Positions 1-9,850 of a stretch of DNA of 52,204 nt are shown here, one piece after another. The notes under the pieces were generated by a model, which worked only from the letters and a program-made list of their open reading frames with translations, was not told the origin of the DNA and made no database searches. Numbering within the stretch: the stretch's first letter is position 1; every line of letters begins with the position of its first letter. Made by a program: the position numbers and the translations under genes. The stretch is from Planctomycetota bacterium (GTDB lineage Bacteria; Planctomycetota; JAFGQW01): contig JAFGQW010000368.1 in assembly GCA_016935485.1 (NCBI GenBank), forward strand, positions 1 to 52,204. Reading direction: 5' to 3'.

Positions 1-182
1 ACGCCCCGCGCGTGCACTTCACGCGCGCCACGCGCACTCGCACCGCTCGTCATCGTGCTCGTGCTCGTGCTCGCTCTTGTCTGCGAGAAAGGGGGTCAGA
101 CCCCGTTCCGAAGCGGAACGGCGTCAGACCCCAGTCGGCCTCCCCGCGACCGCGACCCGCACGCTCTCGCGCACCCGTTCAC
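1..182. repeat. Composite hairpin island 1 (modules F2-C-D)
   Basis: GCGCGTG-CACTT-CACGCGC hairpin 8-26; CGTGCT tandem 53-74; 41-nt D hairpin 92-132; abuts the MFS stop codon. Confidence 0.8.
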
Positions 183-1417
183 CCCCCGGCGCTGCCCACC
201 CGGCTCTGCACCCAGTCCACGTGCCGCACCCAGCCCAGCCGCCCCAGCCCAGCCGCGCCCAGGACGAGCAAGCCCGCAATGAGAAACAGCACGCGCGCGC
301 CCACAAGGGCAGCCAGAGCGCCGCCCGCAGCGGCCCCGAAGGCGATCGCGAACTGCATCGCCGATTGCGTCAGCCCCATGGACGCGCCGCGCCCGAATTC
401 GTGCGTGAGCCGGGCCACCGCCGCGTAGGCGGCCGGCATCACGCCGGCGAGAAAGACGCCGTGCACCACGCGCATCACGATCAGCACGAGCGCCGAGCCG
501 GCCAGCACATAGGGCAGGAAGAGCACTCCCGCGAGCAGGGTGCACAGCACGAACGTGCGGCCCGGCCCATGGAAGTCGGCCCGCCGCCCCCACGGCGCCA
601 CGCACACGACGAGCGGCACCGCCACCGCCACGAACAGCAGCGCAGCCACCGTGCTCTGGTATTCCTCGGGGTAGCCGCCGACCTCGATTAGGTAGAGCGG
701 CAGCACCGGGAGGATCAGCGAGAGCCCGGCCTGGAACGTGAACAGCGATCCCAGGAAGGAGCGCATCTCGCTGCCCGCCAGCGTGCCGAGCAGATCACGG
801 GCCATGCCGTGCACAAGCCCCCGGTCGTCGCACGCCGGCTGCACCGCGTCGCGGTCCTCCCGCGCGAGCAGCGCAACCAGGACGAACGCGCTTGCAGCCA
901 GCCCGGCGGTGACCAGGAACACGGGCCGGTAGCCGACCGCGTCGCCGACGAGCCCGCCGAGCACCGGCCCGATCGCAAACCCGGTGAGGAGCCCGGTCTG
1001 GAGCACGCCCAGGGTCCGGCCCTGCCGCTCCACGGGCGTCGACACGCTCACGAGCGTGTTGCCGGCAGCCACGAATCCGGAGAAGACGCCCTGGAGCAGC
1101 CGGAGCAGCAGCATCTGCCAGGGCGCCACGACCACCGCCATGAGCCCCACGAACACGGTGATGGCCACGAGGCTCCGCAAGACCATGATCTTCCGGCCCA
1201 CGCGGTCGCTCAGCGCCCCCCAGATCGGCCCGAACACCGCCGCCATCAGCGGCGCGGCGCCCATGATCAGGCCGGCCCAGACGCCCCGCTCGGCCTCGCC
1301 GGCGACCCCCAGCTCCGTCATGTAGTAGGGAATGAACGGGATGAAGGCTGCCATGCCGACGGCCGTGGACAGGTGGGAGATGTAGATGGCGGTGAAGTTG
1401 CGGCGCGCCACGTTCAT
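179..1417 (-). CDS. MFS transporter (drug/sugar efflux-like)
   Basis: ORF 179..1453(-), likely start at internal Met MNVARRNFTAIYISHLSTAVGMAAFIPF; multiple hydrophobic helices and the motif GALSDRVGRKIMVLRS typical of MFS loop 2-3. Confidence 0.85.
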   Translation of the reverse strand: MNVARRNFTAIYISHLSTAVGMAAFIPFIPYYMTELGVAGEAERGVWAGLIMGAAPLMAAVFGPIWGALSDRVGRKIMVLRSLVAITVFVGLMAVVVAPWQMLLLRLLQGVFSGFVAAGNTLVSVSTPVERQGRTLGVLQTGLLTGFAIGPVLGGLVGDAVGYRPVFLVTAGLAASAFVLVALLAREDRDAVQPACDDRGLVHGMARDLLGTLAGSEMRSFLGSLFTFQAGLSLILPVLPLYLIEVGGYPEEYQSTVAALLFVAVAVPLVVCVAPWGRRADFHGPGRTFVLCTLLAGVLFLPYVLAGSALVLIVMRVVHGVFLAGVMPAAYAAVARLTHEFGRGASMGLTQSAMQFAIAFGAAAGGALAALVGARVLFLIAGLLVLGAAGLGRLGWVRHVDWVQSRVGSAGG

Positions 1418-1565
1418 GGCGCAAACGTAGTCCGCCCGCGCGCCAGCGCCCAACGTCGAATCGGGGAAACCGCCAGGATCGGTGCAGTTGCCGCGCTTGC
1501 GTTACCCCCCGCAGCGCTTCTCGACCCCCCGGCTACCCGTCCGGCACCGCCGCGCTGGAAACGCA

Positions 1566-1597
1566 ATCGGGACCGGGCCTCGAAGCCCGGTCCCGAT
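1566..1597. terminator. Strong hairpin, probable terminator of the 1625-2410 gene
   Basis: ATCGGGACCGGGC-CTCGAA-GCCCGGTCCCGAT, perfect 13-bp stem just 3' of the minus-strand gene. Confidence 0.6.
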
Positions 1598-1624
1598 GCT
1601 CCAGAGGAAACGGGCCGTGCGCCG

Positions 1625-2410
1625 CTACTTCCCGCCGCCCTCGCCCGCGCCGCCCTCGACCTTCTCCCCCCGGCGGATCGTGACGCCCATGGTGCCCCCC
1701 GGCCCCTCGAAGATCTGGACGTCGCCGCCCTCGCCGCCGAGCATGAACGGAATCCCGCCGAAACCGCCGGCGCCCCGGAGGTAGCGCATGGCGCCCTCGG
1801 TCTGCTTCTCGTCCAGAAACTCCTCCAGCTTGGGACGCGTCTCCTCCTCCATGAGCTTGCGCTCGTCCGCGAGGTCCTTCCAGGCCTCGCGGTCCGCAAA
1901 CCCACCGGCCTCCTTCATCTCGGCAAAGAGTTCTCTCACCTGCTTGTCGAAGTTCTTGAAGACCGGTTCGAGCTTCGCCATCTGCTCGAAGGTAAGGCTG
2001 AGCTCCATGGCAATGCGGTCGATGTCGCGCCCACCCATCGGAAGCGCCGCGAGGAACTCGGCGCCGCGTCCCGTCGCGCGCTTGGCCATCTGCTGGATGC
2101 GGTCCAGCGTGCGGGCGATGAACGCCTTGACGTGCGGGTCGACCTGCAGCTGGCTGGCCTCCTTCAGCGCCGGCACCGCCTGGCTGCCCATCGCCATCAG
2201 CGCCTCCCGGACCGCGAACCGGATGCGCGGGTCCTTGTTCGCCACCTGCCCCACCATCATCTGGATGAACTGCTGGGCGTTCGCCTCGCCCACCGCGAGC
2301 GCCGGCGGCGCCGCCGGCGGCGGCGCGACCGGCTCCACCTGAGCCAGCACCGCCGCACCCAGCAGGGCACCCAGAATCGCCGCCAGCCCGACCACCATCA
2401 CCCATCTCAT
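1625..2410 (-). CDS. Secreted/hypothetical protein with signal peptide
   Basis: ORF 1625..2554(-); likely start MRWVMVVGLAAILGALLGAAVLAQ (signal-peptide-like); rest of protein charged and helical. Confidence 0.6.
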   Translation of the reverse strand: MRWVMVVGLAAILGALLGAAVLAQVEPVAPPPAAPPALAVGEANAQQFIQMMVGQVANKDPRIRFAVREALMAMGSQAVPALKEASQLQVDPHVKAFIARTLDRIQQMAKRATGRGAEFLAALPMGGRDIDRIAMELSLTFEQMAKLEPVFKNFDKQVRELFAEMKEAGGFADREAWKDLADERKLMEEETRPKLEEFLDEKQTEGAMRYLRGAGGFGGIPFMLGGEGGDVQIFEGPGGTMGVTIRRGEKVEGGAGEGGGK

Positions 2411-2628
2411 GTGTGTCTCCCGAAACAGCACTCCCGGCCGGGTCACCTCGACCCGGGCAAATGAACCGACGGCTGCATTGTCAGCCACACGCGCCGCATT
2501 ACAATCCCGGCCGTGGCGGACCCGCGGACCGGGGCCCGCCGGAAAACCAAGCATACGCCCGCGCCCCGGAGCCGGCCACCCCCTGGTGGAGCCTTTTCGG
2601 CGCCGGGCGCCCGGACCCTGGAGGCAGG

Positions 2629-4332
2629 ATGCGGACGGCGCTCGTTTGCGGCAGCCTTCTCGCGGCGATGGCCGTTTTCGCCGCCTTCCCGCTGATCGCG
2701 CTCGACCTGCCGCTCCACCTCGCGATGGGCGAGCTCATCCTCGACCGCGGGGCGGTGCCGCCAACCAACGTGGTGCTCCATACCCAGGAGAACACCCCGT
2801 GCGTGAACGACAAGTGGCTCCACCAGGTGGCGGTCGCGCTGGTGCACCGGGCGGCCGGGACCGCCGGGCTGCACGGACTCCGCTGGGGCCTCGTGCTTGC
2901 CACCGTCCTCGCGACCTTCGCGCTCGCCCGTCGCCTGGCGCCGCCGGGGCCGGCCGCCGTGGCGGTCCTGTCCACGGCGCCGCTGCTGGTCCACCGGCTC
3001 GCGCTCCGCCCGGAGCTCTGGAGCGACCTGTTCACGGCGCTGTTTCTGCTCGTGCTGCTCGCGCCGCGGGCCGATCGGCCGGCGCGGCTCCTGGCGCTGG
3101 TGCCGTTCCAGGTGCTGTGGGCCAACCTGCACGTCTACTTCCTGCTGGGGCCGGCGCTCGCGCTCCTCATCGGCGCGACCCGGACCGGGGCGCGCCGGCG
3201 GTGGTCCCTCGCCCTCGGCGGGCTGCTCGCGCTCGCCTCGCTGCTGACTCCCGCCGGCCCGGCCGGCCTGCTGCAGCCGTTTCGCGTGGCGGCATCGCTG
3301 ACCGCGCTCGGCGAGGGCGCGATCAGCGAAGCCGCGGCGATCTGGTCGCCGTCCGTGCCGTGGGCCCTCCCGCGCGTCGGACTCGTGGCGGCCGCCGCCC
3401 TCGCGCTCGTCGGGCTCTTGCGGGCGCGCGGTCGACTGGCGCTGCCGATCTGGCTCGCCGCGCTGCCCCTGATCGCGCTGGGCACGGTCCTCCATCGCAA
3501 CCTGCCGCTGGCCGGGCTCGGAATCCTGCTGCTGCTTGCCGCCGCGCCGCCGCTCCGGGCCGCCTGGCTGGATGTTGCGCTCGTGCCGGCCGCGGCGGCC
3601 GCCGCGATCCTGCTCGTGGCCGCCGGACCGCTCGCCGATCCCGCGCTCGACGGCCGGAGCTTCGGCACCGGCTGGTCGGAGCGGATGTTCCCGTTCCGGG
3701 CTGCCCGCTTTCTCGCCGAGCAGCGCCCCGCCGGCGAGATCTTCAACGACATCGCGAGCGGCGGCTGCTACGTCTTCGTCGCCTTCCCGGAGCGCCGCGC
3801 CTTCATCGACGGAAACACGTCCGGCTATCCGCCCTCGTTCCTCGAGGAGTACCGCCGCGTGCTGGCCCTTGACATTCCGCACCGCGCCCTCATCCGGAAG
3901 TACCGCGTGACCCACTTCCTGCTGCGCCACGACGCGCCCGCGACCCGCTTTCTGGTGCCGGCGCTCTTCCGGGACGAGGGGCTCGTGCTGGCCTTCTACG
4001 ACCCGGCGGCGACCGTGTTCCTCGCGCGCGAGCTCGCGCCCGGCCTCGCCGACCGCCGCCGCGACTGGCTGCGCGACGTGCTGCCCCACGTCCGGGACGC
4101 GCTCTTCCCGGAGCGCGAGCAGGTGAAACCGCTTCTCCGGGAGGCCGCCGCCCTGGTCACGAGCCGACCCGAGGGCGTCGCCGATCTGGCGGGCCGGGCC
4201 TGTCTGCTCGATCCCTGGGAAGCGCACACGTTCCGCGTGTCGGCCATGGCCTACCGCCGGCAGGGGAAGCCCGATCTGGAGGGCCGCGCGTTGCGCGCCG
4301 CCGCGCTGCTGGAGGAACCGGCGCCGCGCTGA
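2629..4332 (+). CDS. Polytopic membrane protein, glycosyltransferase-39/PMT-like architecture
   Basis: ORF 2413..4332(+); probable start MRTALVCGSLLAAMAVFAAFPLIALDLPLHLAMGELIL; many TM segments then a soluble C-terminal part. Confidence 0.55.
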   Translation: MRTALVCGSLLAAMAVFAAFPLIALDLPLHLAMGELILDRGAVPPTNVVLHTQENTPCVNDKWLHQVAVALVHRAAGTAGLHGLRWGLVLATVLATFALARRLAPPGPAAVAVLSTAPLLVHRLALRPELWSDLFTALFLLVLLAPRADRPARLLALVPFQVLWANLHVYFLLGPALALLIGATRTGARRRWSLALGGLLALASLLTPAGPAGLLQPFRVAASLTALGEGAISEAAAIWSPSVPWALPRVGLVAAAALALVGLLRARGRLALPIWLAALPLIALGTVLHRNLPLAGLGILLLLAAAPPLRAAWLDVALVPAAAAAAILLVAAGPLADPALDGRSFGTGWSERMFPFRAARFLAEQRPAGEIFNDIASGGCYVFVAFPERRAFIDGNTSGYPPSFLEEYRRVLALDIPHRALIRKYRVTHFLLRHDAPATRFLVPALFRDEGLVLAFYDPAATVFLARELAPGLADRRRDWLRDVLPHVRDALFPEREQVKPLLREAAALVTSRPEGVADLAGRACLLDPWEAHTFRVSAMAYRRQGKPDLEGRALRAAALLEEPAPR

Positions 4333-4345
4333 GCGAAGGGCGCGA

Positions 4346-4951
4346 TCAGCGCGCGAGGAACTCGATCATCTTGTTCATGTCCACGCGGAGCGAGCAGTCG
4401 TCGAAGCTCGGCAGGGCGAGCACCTTGATGGTGCGCTCGGCGTGGTTGACCTCGAGCCATCCCCGCGGGGTCGTCTCGCTCGTGCCGATCAGGTTCTCGT
4501 ACACGTTCCTGTTACGGGAGCGAACCTTGAGCTCGTCGCCGGCCTTGAGGATGATCGAGGGAACGTCGATCCGGCGGCCGTTCAGGTACCAGTGGCCGTG
4601 CGTGACGAACTGCCGCGCCTGGGCGCGCGTGCGGGCAAAGCCGGCCACGCGCACGATGTTGTCCACGCGGCGCTCGAGCAGGACCATCAGGTTCTCGCCG
4701 GTGTTGCCCTTGAGCTGGGCGGCCTTCTGGAAGAGGTTGCGGATCTGCCGGTCCGTCAGGCCGTAGAAGTAGCGGACCTTCTGCTTCTCGCGCAGCCCCT
4801 CGCCGTACTCGGACAGCTTGTGGCGTCCCTGGCCGTGCGCGCCGGGCGGGACGGGACGGCGGTTGAGCGCCTTGATCGCGCCCGAGTTCTCCAGGATGAG
4901 ATCGCCCAGCCGGCGATTGATGCGACCCTTGGGACCGATGTAGCGGCTCAT
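4346..4951 (-). CDS. rpsD: 30S ribosomal protein S4
   Basis: MSRYIGPKGRINRRLGDLILENSGAIKALNRRPVPPGAHGQ...S4 domain VDNIVRVAGFARTRAQARQFVTHGHWYLNGRRIDVPS; no N-terminal zinc Cys cluster. Confidence 0.97.
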   Translation of the reverse strand: MSRYIGPKGRINRRLGDLILENSGAIKALNRRPVPPGAHGQGRHKLSEYGEGLREKQKVRYFYGLTDRQIRNLFQKAAQLKGNTGENLMVLLERRVDNIVRVAGFARTRAQARQFVTHGHWYLNGRRIDVPSIILKAGDELKVRSRNRNVYENLIGTSETTPRGWLEVNHAERTIKVLALPSFDDCSLRVDMNKMIEFLAR

Positions 4952-5128
4952 CTACGCCCTCGAATTGCTCGCAGAACGGAACAGGGAAAACCCTCGCGCA
5001 GGAACGACTCGGCCGGTGAGTCGCGCGCCCGAAGAGGCGAGCACCCCGGCCGCAGAGCTGACAAGTTTGGCCCCTCCGCGCGGATTTTCAAGTCCAATCC
5101 GCAGCCAGACCCGTCGTGCCGCCCGGAA

Positions 5129-5159
5129 CTGAAAAATGCCCCAGGGGCGTTTTTTTCAG
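5129..5159. terminator. Terminator-like hairpin (AACGCCCCTGG family)
   Basis: CTGAAAAATGCCCC/AGGGGCGTTTTTTTCAG inverted repeat with A/T tracts, overlapping the stop of the DUF2891 gene. Confidence 0.6.
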
Positions 5160-6316
5160 GTACGGGGACGGGCGCCGGGCCGCCCGGCGTTGCTCAGCAG
5201 GTAGACGGCGAACGAGGCCAGCCAGTGCTCGCCCTCGTAGTGGCCGCTGAAGACGTAGCCGAGCCCGGCCTTCGCATGGCGCTCCACCGCAGCCTCCAGG
5301 ACCGCCCGGCGCGGATCGTCTTCCGCAAGCGCACCGGCGATGCCTCGCAGCGTCCACGCCCGGCTCAAGTTCAGCCCGGCGAGGTGGACGAGCCGCCCGT
5401 CGGTCACGTCGCTCACCACGGCGGGCTCGAGAAGGTGGCCCAGCTCGCCGTCCTCGAGGCCCGGGAAGAACCCCTCGAACCACCCCACGAAGGCCTCCGG
5501 CTCGAGCACGCGGCGCATCAGATCGGCCTCGTTCAGCCCGCTCGAGAAGAAGTCCTCGCCCGACGGCTCGTAGCGGGTCGGATAGTCGCGGTCGGCGCCG
5601 TAGAACTCGCGCGCGCGCTTCGCCACCGCCTCCGCCAGCTCGTGCTCGCCGACGGCGCGCGCGTAGTCGAGCGTGAGGGCCAGCGCGAACCCGCTGTCGG
5701 GGTGCACGCCCGTCCGAATCGGCCAGCTCAGCCGCGGCAGGTAGCCCTTCATCAGCCCGACCAGCTCGTCCTCGAGCGGCCGGAAGGCGGCCGCCCACTT
5801 CCGCCCCCGCGGATCGTCCCAGGTGCGGAGCTCCTCGGCCAGCTTGAGCGCCCAGGCCCAGCCGTAGGTGCGCTCGAAGGGGCGGTTGTGCTTCCGGCGG
5901 AAGTACGCGGCCTCCGCTGCCATCTTCTCGGGGGTGAAGCTCTCGGCGAGGCAGGCCTCGATCTCCTTCGCGACCGGCGCATCCGGGTAGAGCCGGACGA
6001 GACGCAGCAGCATCCAGTGGCCGTGCACCGAGGAGTGCCAGTCGAAGCAGCCGAAGAAAGCCGGGTGCATCTCGCGGGGGCTCTGCACCGACTCCTTGCC
6101 GACCATCACGTTGGAGGGCTTGTTGGGATACTCCTGGCGGATCCCCTTGAGGGCCAGCCGCGCGAAGGCCTCGACCTGCGCGTCCGTCAGGCGCTCGCCG
6201 GGCATGGGAAAGCCGGCCTCCTGGGCCGCCGCGGCCCTCGAGGTGCCGCATTCCACGCCCCAGACCGAGACCGGAAGAAACAGAACGAGCGCGAGCACCG
6301 CGGATCGAGTCAACAT
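5156..6316 (-). CDS. DUF2891 family secreted protein
   Basis: ORF 5156..6517(-); start MLTRSAVLALVLFLPVSVWG; HPAFFGCFDWHSSVHGHWMLLRL and GLNLSRAW are typical of DUF2891. Confidence 0.8.
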   Translation of the reverse strand: MLTRSAVLALVLFLPVSVWGVECGTSRAAAAQEAGFPMPGERLTDAQVEAFARLALKGIRQEYPNKPSNVMVGKESVQSPREMHPAFFGCFDWHSSVHGHWMLLRLVRLYPDAPVAKEIEACLAESFTPEKMAAEAAYFRRKHNRPFERTYGWAWALKLAEELRTWDDPRGRKWAAAFRPLEDELVGLMKGYLPRLSWPIRTGVHPDSGFALALTLDYARAVGEHELAEAVAKRAREFYGADRDYPTRYEPSGEDFFSSGLNEADLMRRVLEPEAFVGWFEGFFPGLEDGELGHLLEPAVVSDVTDGRLVHLAGLNLSRAWTLRGIAGALAEDDPRRAVLEAAVERHAKAGLGYVFSGHYEGEHWLASFAVYLLSNAGRPGARPRT

Positions 6317-6394
6317 GGCGCCTCCGAAACGCAGCCGGCCCGAGGCCGAAACACCACTGCCGTTCCTGCAGAACGAGCATCTTACCATGCTCGA

Positions 6395-6725
6395 CCCCGC
6401 GGGCGCACCCCGCGGACGCAGCCCGCCCGCGCCACCCGAGCGCGCGCTTTCCGCGCGCGTCACCCGCACCCGCACGTCTCTCCTCGTGCTCGTGCTCGTG
6501 CTCGCGGCCCCCTGCAACTTCTGGCGCCTGACCCCAGGAAATTGCGCCGTGCAAGTTCTTGGCGCCTGACCCCAGGAAGTTGCACGCGTGCTCGATGTCG
6601 TGCTCGCTCCTCTCTTCCCGAGCGGGGGTCAGACCCCGTTCCGAAGCGGAACGGCGTCAGACCCCAGTCGGCCTCACCGCGCCCGTCACCCGCACGCGCA
6701 CCCCGCCCTGGTTGACCGCCACTGG
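6395..6725. repeat. Composite hairpin island 2 (modules F-E-C-G-G-D)
   Basis: Paired GCGGACG/GCGCGCG hairpins 6412-6458, CTCGTG tandem 6484-6505, two TGCAACTT..GGCGCCTGACCCC..AAGTTGCA elements 6513-6585, 41-nt GGGGTCAGACCCC hairpin 6625-6665. Confidence 0.85.
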
Positions 6726-6785
6726 CTGTGGTAGGAAGTTCACCCGTCGCGCAAACACCGCCCGATCCCCGGAGCCCGTCGATCC

Positions 6786-8369
6786 ATGCGTACTCCTCAC
6801 CCTGTGCTCCTCGCCGCCGTCGTCCTGCTCCTCGCCGCCGCAACGGCCCCGATCGCCGCCGGCGAGAGCGACATCCTGGTGCTCACCTCCGCCGAGCTCG
6901 AACCGGGGCTCGCCCGCTGGAAGAAGCACCGTGAGGCACAAGGCCATCGGGTCTCGGTGGCGCTCCTCGCACACGCCGTGGCTTCCGACGCAGCAAGGCG
7001 CACGCAGGAAACGCTGCTCGAGCGCATCCGCAAGGAACGCCCCCGCGTGGTGCTGATCGCCGGCAACGTCGCGCATGTGCCCGCCTTCGCGTTCACGTCA
7101 GCCAGGCTCGGCAAGACCTGCGAGTCCGACCAGCCCTGGGGTCTGCCGGATCCGGCAACCGGGATGCCGGCGCTCCAGGTCGGCCGCATTCCGGCCGCCG
7201 ACCCCCCCGCGCTCGAGGCAGCGCTCGCCAAGGTGATCCGCTACGAGACGACGTTCACCCCGGGCGAGGCGCGGAACACGATCCACTTCCTGGGCAGCCC
7301 CGCCGGCTTCGGCCCGGCCGTGGACGCGACGATCGAGGCCGTTGCCACGCGTCTGCTCGCGCGCGAGCTCGACCAGCACTACCACCTCGAGGTCCTGTAC
7401 GCCTCGCCCTCGAGCCCCTTCTTCCTGCCGCAAGCGGAGTTCCCCGCGCGCACCCGCGCCGCCTTCGAGGCCGGGCCGCTGCTGGTCGTCTTCGCCGGCC
7501 ACGGCAATGCGCGCAGCTTCGCGCACATCCGGCACCGCGGCATCTCGCGCTACTTCGGTGTGGAGGATACCGCCGGCCTCCGCTGCCGGAGCCATTCCCT
7601 TTTCTTCTCGATCACCTGCCTGACCGGCGACTTCGAGCACGCCGACCGGCCCGGCCTGTGCGCCCAGCTGATGCTCGAGCCCGGGGGGCCGGCCGCCACC
7701 TTCGGCTCCTCCGAGATCTCCGAGCCGCTCGCCAACCTCCTGATCGACCAGGCGCTCCTGGCGCAAGTCGCCAACGCCCGCCATCCCACGCTGGGCGACG
7801 CCCTCGCTGCGCTGCGCGCAGACTTCCAGGAACGGACCAGCTCGATCGGCAGCCTCGTGGACCGCTGGATGCAGGGCAAGACCGACGAGGCCGCGCTGAA
7901 GGAGCACCACCAGCACCTCTACAACCTCTTCGGCGATCCCGCCATGCGGCTTCGCTTCCCGCGCCAGAACCTCGAGCTCGCGGCGCGTCGCGAGGGCGCG
8001 GCGCTGGTCCTGGAGGGAACAAGCCCGACCGTCAGGGAAGGCACCGCACTGATTCGCTACGAAGTCGATCGCGGCAAGCTCATGGGCCGGCTCGAGCCCC
8101 ACGCGGACAAGCCGCCCGCCGAGGCCGCACGCATCCTCCGCAAGAACCACGAGATCGCCTCGAACAAGACGCTCTTCCGCCACGAGGTGCCCATCCGGAA
8201 CGGCACCTTCCGCCTCGCGCTCGACCATGCGGCGGCCACTCCCCGCCGGATCGCGGGCCGCCCCCAGTGGGAGTTCTTCTTTCGCGTCTACGCCTGGAAC
8301 GAGCACGAGGACGCGGTCGGTTCGCTCCGGTACGAACCTGCCGACGAACCGAAGCCCCCGGCGCAGTAA
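6786..8369 (+). CDS. Peptidase C25 (gingipain)-like secreted cysteine protease
   Basis: Signal peptide; caspase-like dyad context LLVVFAGHGNARSFAHI and SLFFSITCLTGDFEH; repeated beta/alpha pattern VVLIAGNVAHVPAFAF, LQVGRIPAADPPALEA. Confidence 0.75.
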   Translation: MRTPHPVLLAAVVLLLAAATAPIAAGESDILVLTSAELEPGLARWKKHREAQGHRVSVALLAHAVASDAARRTQETLLERIRKERPRVVLIAGNVAHVPAFAFTSARLGKTCESDQPWGLPDPATGMPALQVGRIPAADPPALEAALAKVIRYETTFTPGEARNTIHFLGSPAGFGPAVDATIEAVATRLLARELDQHYHLEVLYASPSSPFFLPQAEFPARTRAAFEAGPLLVVFAGHGNARSFAHIRHRGISRYFGVEDTAGLRCRSHSLFFSITCLTGDFEHADRPGLCAQLMLEPGGPAATFGSSEISEPLANLLIDQALLAQVANARHPTLGDALAALRADFQERTSSIGSLVDRWMQGKTDEAALKEHHQHLYNLFGDPAMRLRFPRQNLELAARREGAALVLEGTSPTVREGTALIRYEVDRGKLMGRLEPHADKPPAEAARILRKNHEIASNKTLFRHEVPIRNGTFRLALDHAAATPRRIAGRPQWEFFFRVYAWNEHEDAVGSLRYEPADEPKPPAQ

Positions 8370-8373
8370 CAGC

Positions 8374-8403
8374 GCGGCCCTTCCCGTGCTCGGGAAGGGC
8401 CGC
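8374..8403. terminator. Bidirectional terminator hairpin between convergent genes
   Basis: GCGGCCCTTCCCG-TGCT-CGGGAAGGGCCGC perfect 13-bp stem in a 65-nt convergent gap. Confidence 0.75.
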
Positions 8404-8434
8404 CTGGGCTGGGCTCCGGCACCGGCGCAAGTCC

Positions 8435-9850
8435 TCAGGGGATGCGGAACACGTAGCTATCGGGCAGAAATGCGATGCCGTTCGGCGCCGCGGGGTCGAG
8501 CACCGCCATCGCGATCCACATGGGTTGGTCGATTGCCGGAAGCAGCGACAGGTCCAGGCTGCCGATCGCCTCGCCGCTCGCGTCCAGCTGCTGCGGGCCC
8601 GGGTCGAAGAACGGACGCAGATGCCCGAGCAGGGACGGGCCGGTGAACCGGTCCGGCACCAGGTGGATTCTCCGCCCGTCCGGGAGCGGCACAGCCGGCC
8701 GGTATCCCGAGAGGCTGATCGCCGCCACGTAGTACTTCCCCGGATGGTCCGGGCAGCTGAAGCGAAGCTGCCATCCCTTCGGCGCGATCTTCAGGGGCTG
8801 GATGTTGCGGCTGCGGTAGATGCACTGGGCGTAGGGGTACTTGTACGACGTCAGGCCCGAGTTGTGCAACGCGTGTGTCGGATCGCAGTTGACCGCCGTG
8901 ACCGGGTAGCCCGGGGACCCCGCGTCGATCTGGTAGATCGCCGGATCGTAGATGGTCGGATTCGTACTGGTGTAATACCCCGTCCCGATGATCCTCTTGG
9001 ATGGGGCAGTCTGCAGGTCGAAGTTGCTGCCGTAGGTGTAGATCGTGTAGCCGCCGGGGTAGCCGACGTTGTAGAGGGTGGTCCGTTTCGGATCGCCCTT
9101 CCGGAGCTGGTAGATCACGCGGCTGTACATGCCCACGATGTGCCCGCTGTCGCGGTCCTGCTCCATGTTGGTGTACAGGCCATACCAGCCGTAGTTCGCG
9201 GAGCCGCTGCCGCCGCCGAACGTGGTGAAGGTCCCGTTCTCGGCGACGTCCAACACGGCGTAGTAGTAGGTTGACCCGTTGTGCACGTTGAACAAGTAAT
9301 GCCCTGTGTCCATGTTCCTGCCGACGCCACTGTCCGTGCTGATCGTCGTTCCGAGCTTCGTGCTGTCGAGAATCGTCGTGAGTGTCGTCCCCGCGCTCGT
9401 GAGCTTCAGGAAGCTACGCGTGTACGAACTGCCCACCCGCTGATAGCAGGCGAACACGTAGTCGCCGTCCTGGTTGACGAGCAGGCGGCGCGGGCCGTAG
9501 AGCGCCATGGGGTCCCAGAGCACCGTGGTGATCGACTGCGTGGCGGGATCGACGCGGTAAATGCCGCTCTGCACGTACGGCGCGTACGTGCTGGAGGTCG
9601 TGCCGTACGGAGCGAACACGAGCCGCCGGTTGTCGACGTCCATCTGCACGTTGTAGCTCGTGTAGATCCGGTCGTTCGGCGTCAGGTGCGTCGCGCTCTG
9701 GTTCCGGGCGTCGAGCAGCCAGAAGCCGTTCCAGTAGGCCGTGCTCGTCGAGCCGTACCCGCCCGCGACGTACAGCGGTGCGTGGTACTGGGCCGACGCG
9801 ATCCCGGCGAGGAGGACCATCCCCGCGAGCAGGAGCATGCAGTTCTTCAT
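8435..9850 (-). CDS. Secreted beta-propeller-like protein with C-terminal beta-sandwich module
   Basis: Start MKNCMLLLAGMVLLAGIASAQ; repeated blade-like segments; C-terminal YYVAAISLSGYRPAVPLPDGRRIHLVPDRF shared in style with 25628-26905. Confidence 0.65.
   Translation of the reverse strand: MKNCMLLLAGMVLLAGIASAQYHAPLYVAGGYGSTSTAYWNGFWLLDARNQSATHLTPNDRIYTSYNVQMDVDNRRLVFAPYGTTSSTYAPYVQSGIYRVDPATQSITTVLWDPMALYGPRRLLVNQDGDYVFACYQRVGSSYTRSFLKLTSAGTTLTTILDSTKLGTTISTDSGVGRNMDTGHYLFNVHNGSTYYYAVLDVAENGTFTTFGGGSGSANYGWYGLYTNMEQDRDSGHIVGMYSRVIYQLRKGDPKRTTLYNVGYPGGYTIYTYGSNFDLQTAPSKRIIGTGYYTSTNPTIYDPAIYQIDAGSPGYPVTAVNCDPTHALHNSGLTSYKYPYAQCIYRSRNIQPLKIAPKGWQLRFSCPDHPGKYYVAAISLSGYRPAVPLPDGRRIHLVPDRFTGPSLLGHLRPFFDPGPQQLDASGEAIGSLDLSLLPAIDQPMWIAMAVLDPAAPNGIAFLPDSYVFRIP

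Noticed and set aside
809-2464. 551-aa plus-strand ORF antisense to the MFS and secreted-protein genes
   Set aside because: High-GC antisense ORF, low complexity, rich in Arg/His/Pro; the minus-strand frames encode recognisable proteins.
4952-5110. Possible structured rpsD leader RNA
   Set aside because: Some GC-rich pairing is visible, but no recognisable S4-binding leader and no comparative evidence.
4442-6715. 757-aa ORF antisense to rpsD and DUF2891
   Set aside because: Overlaps clearly real genes on the other strand and runs into repeat island 2; compositional artefact.
6460-6843. Short ORFs through repeat islands (also 10530-11600 and 51105-52016 minus)
   Set aside because: They translate repeat DNA (e.g. 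VTRAEGARC, HPHPHPGPGSDP), a known source of spurious annotation.
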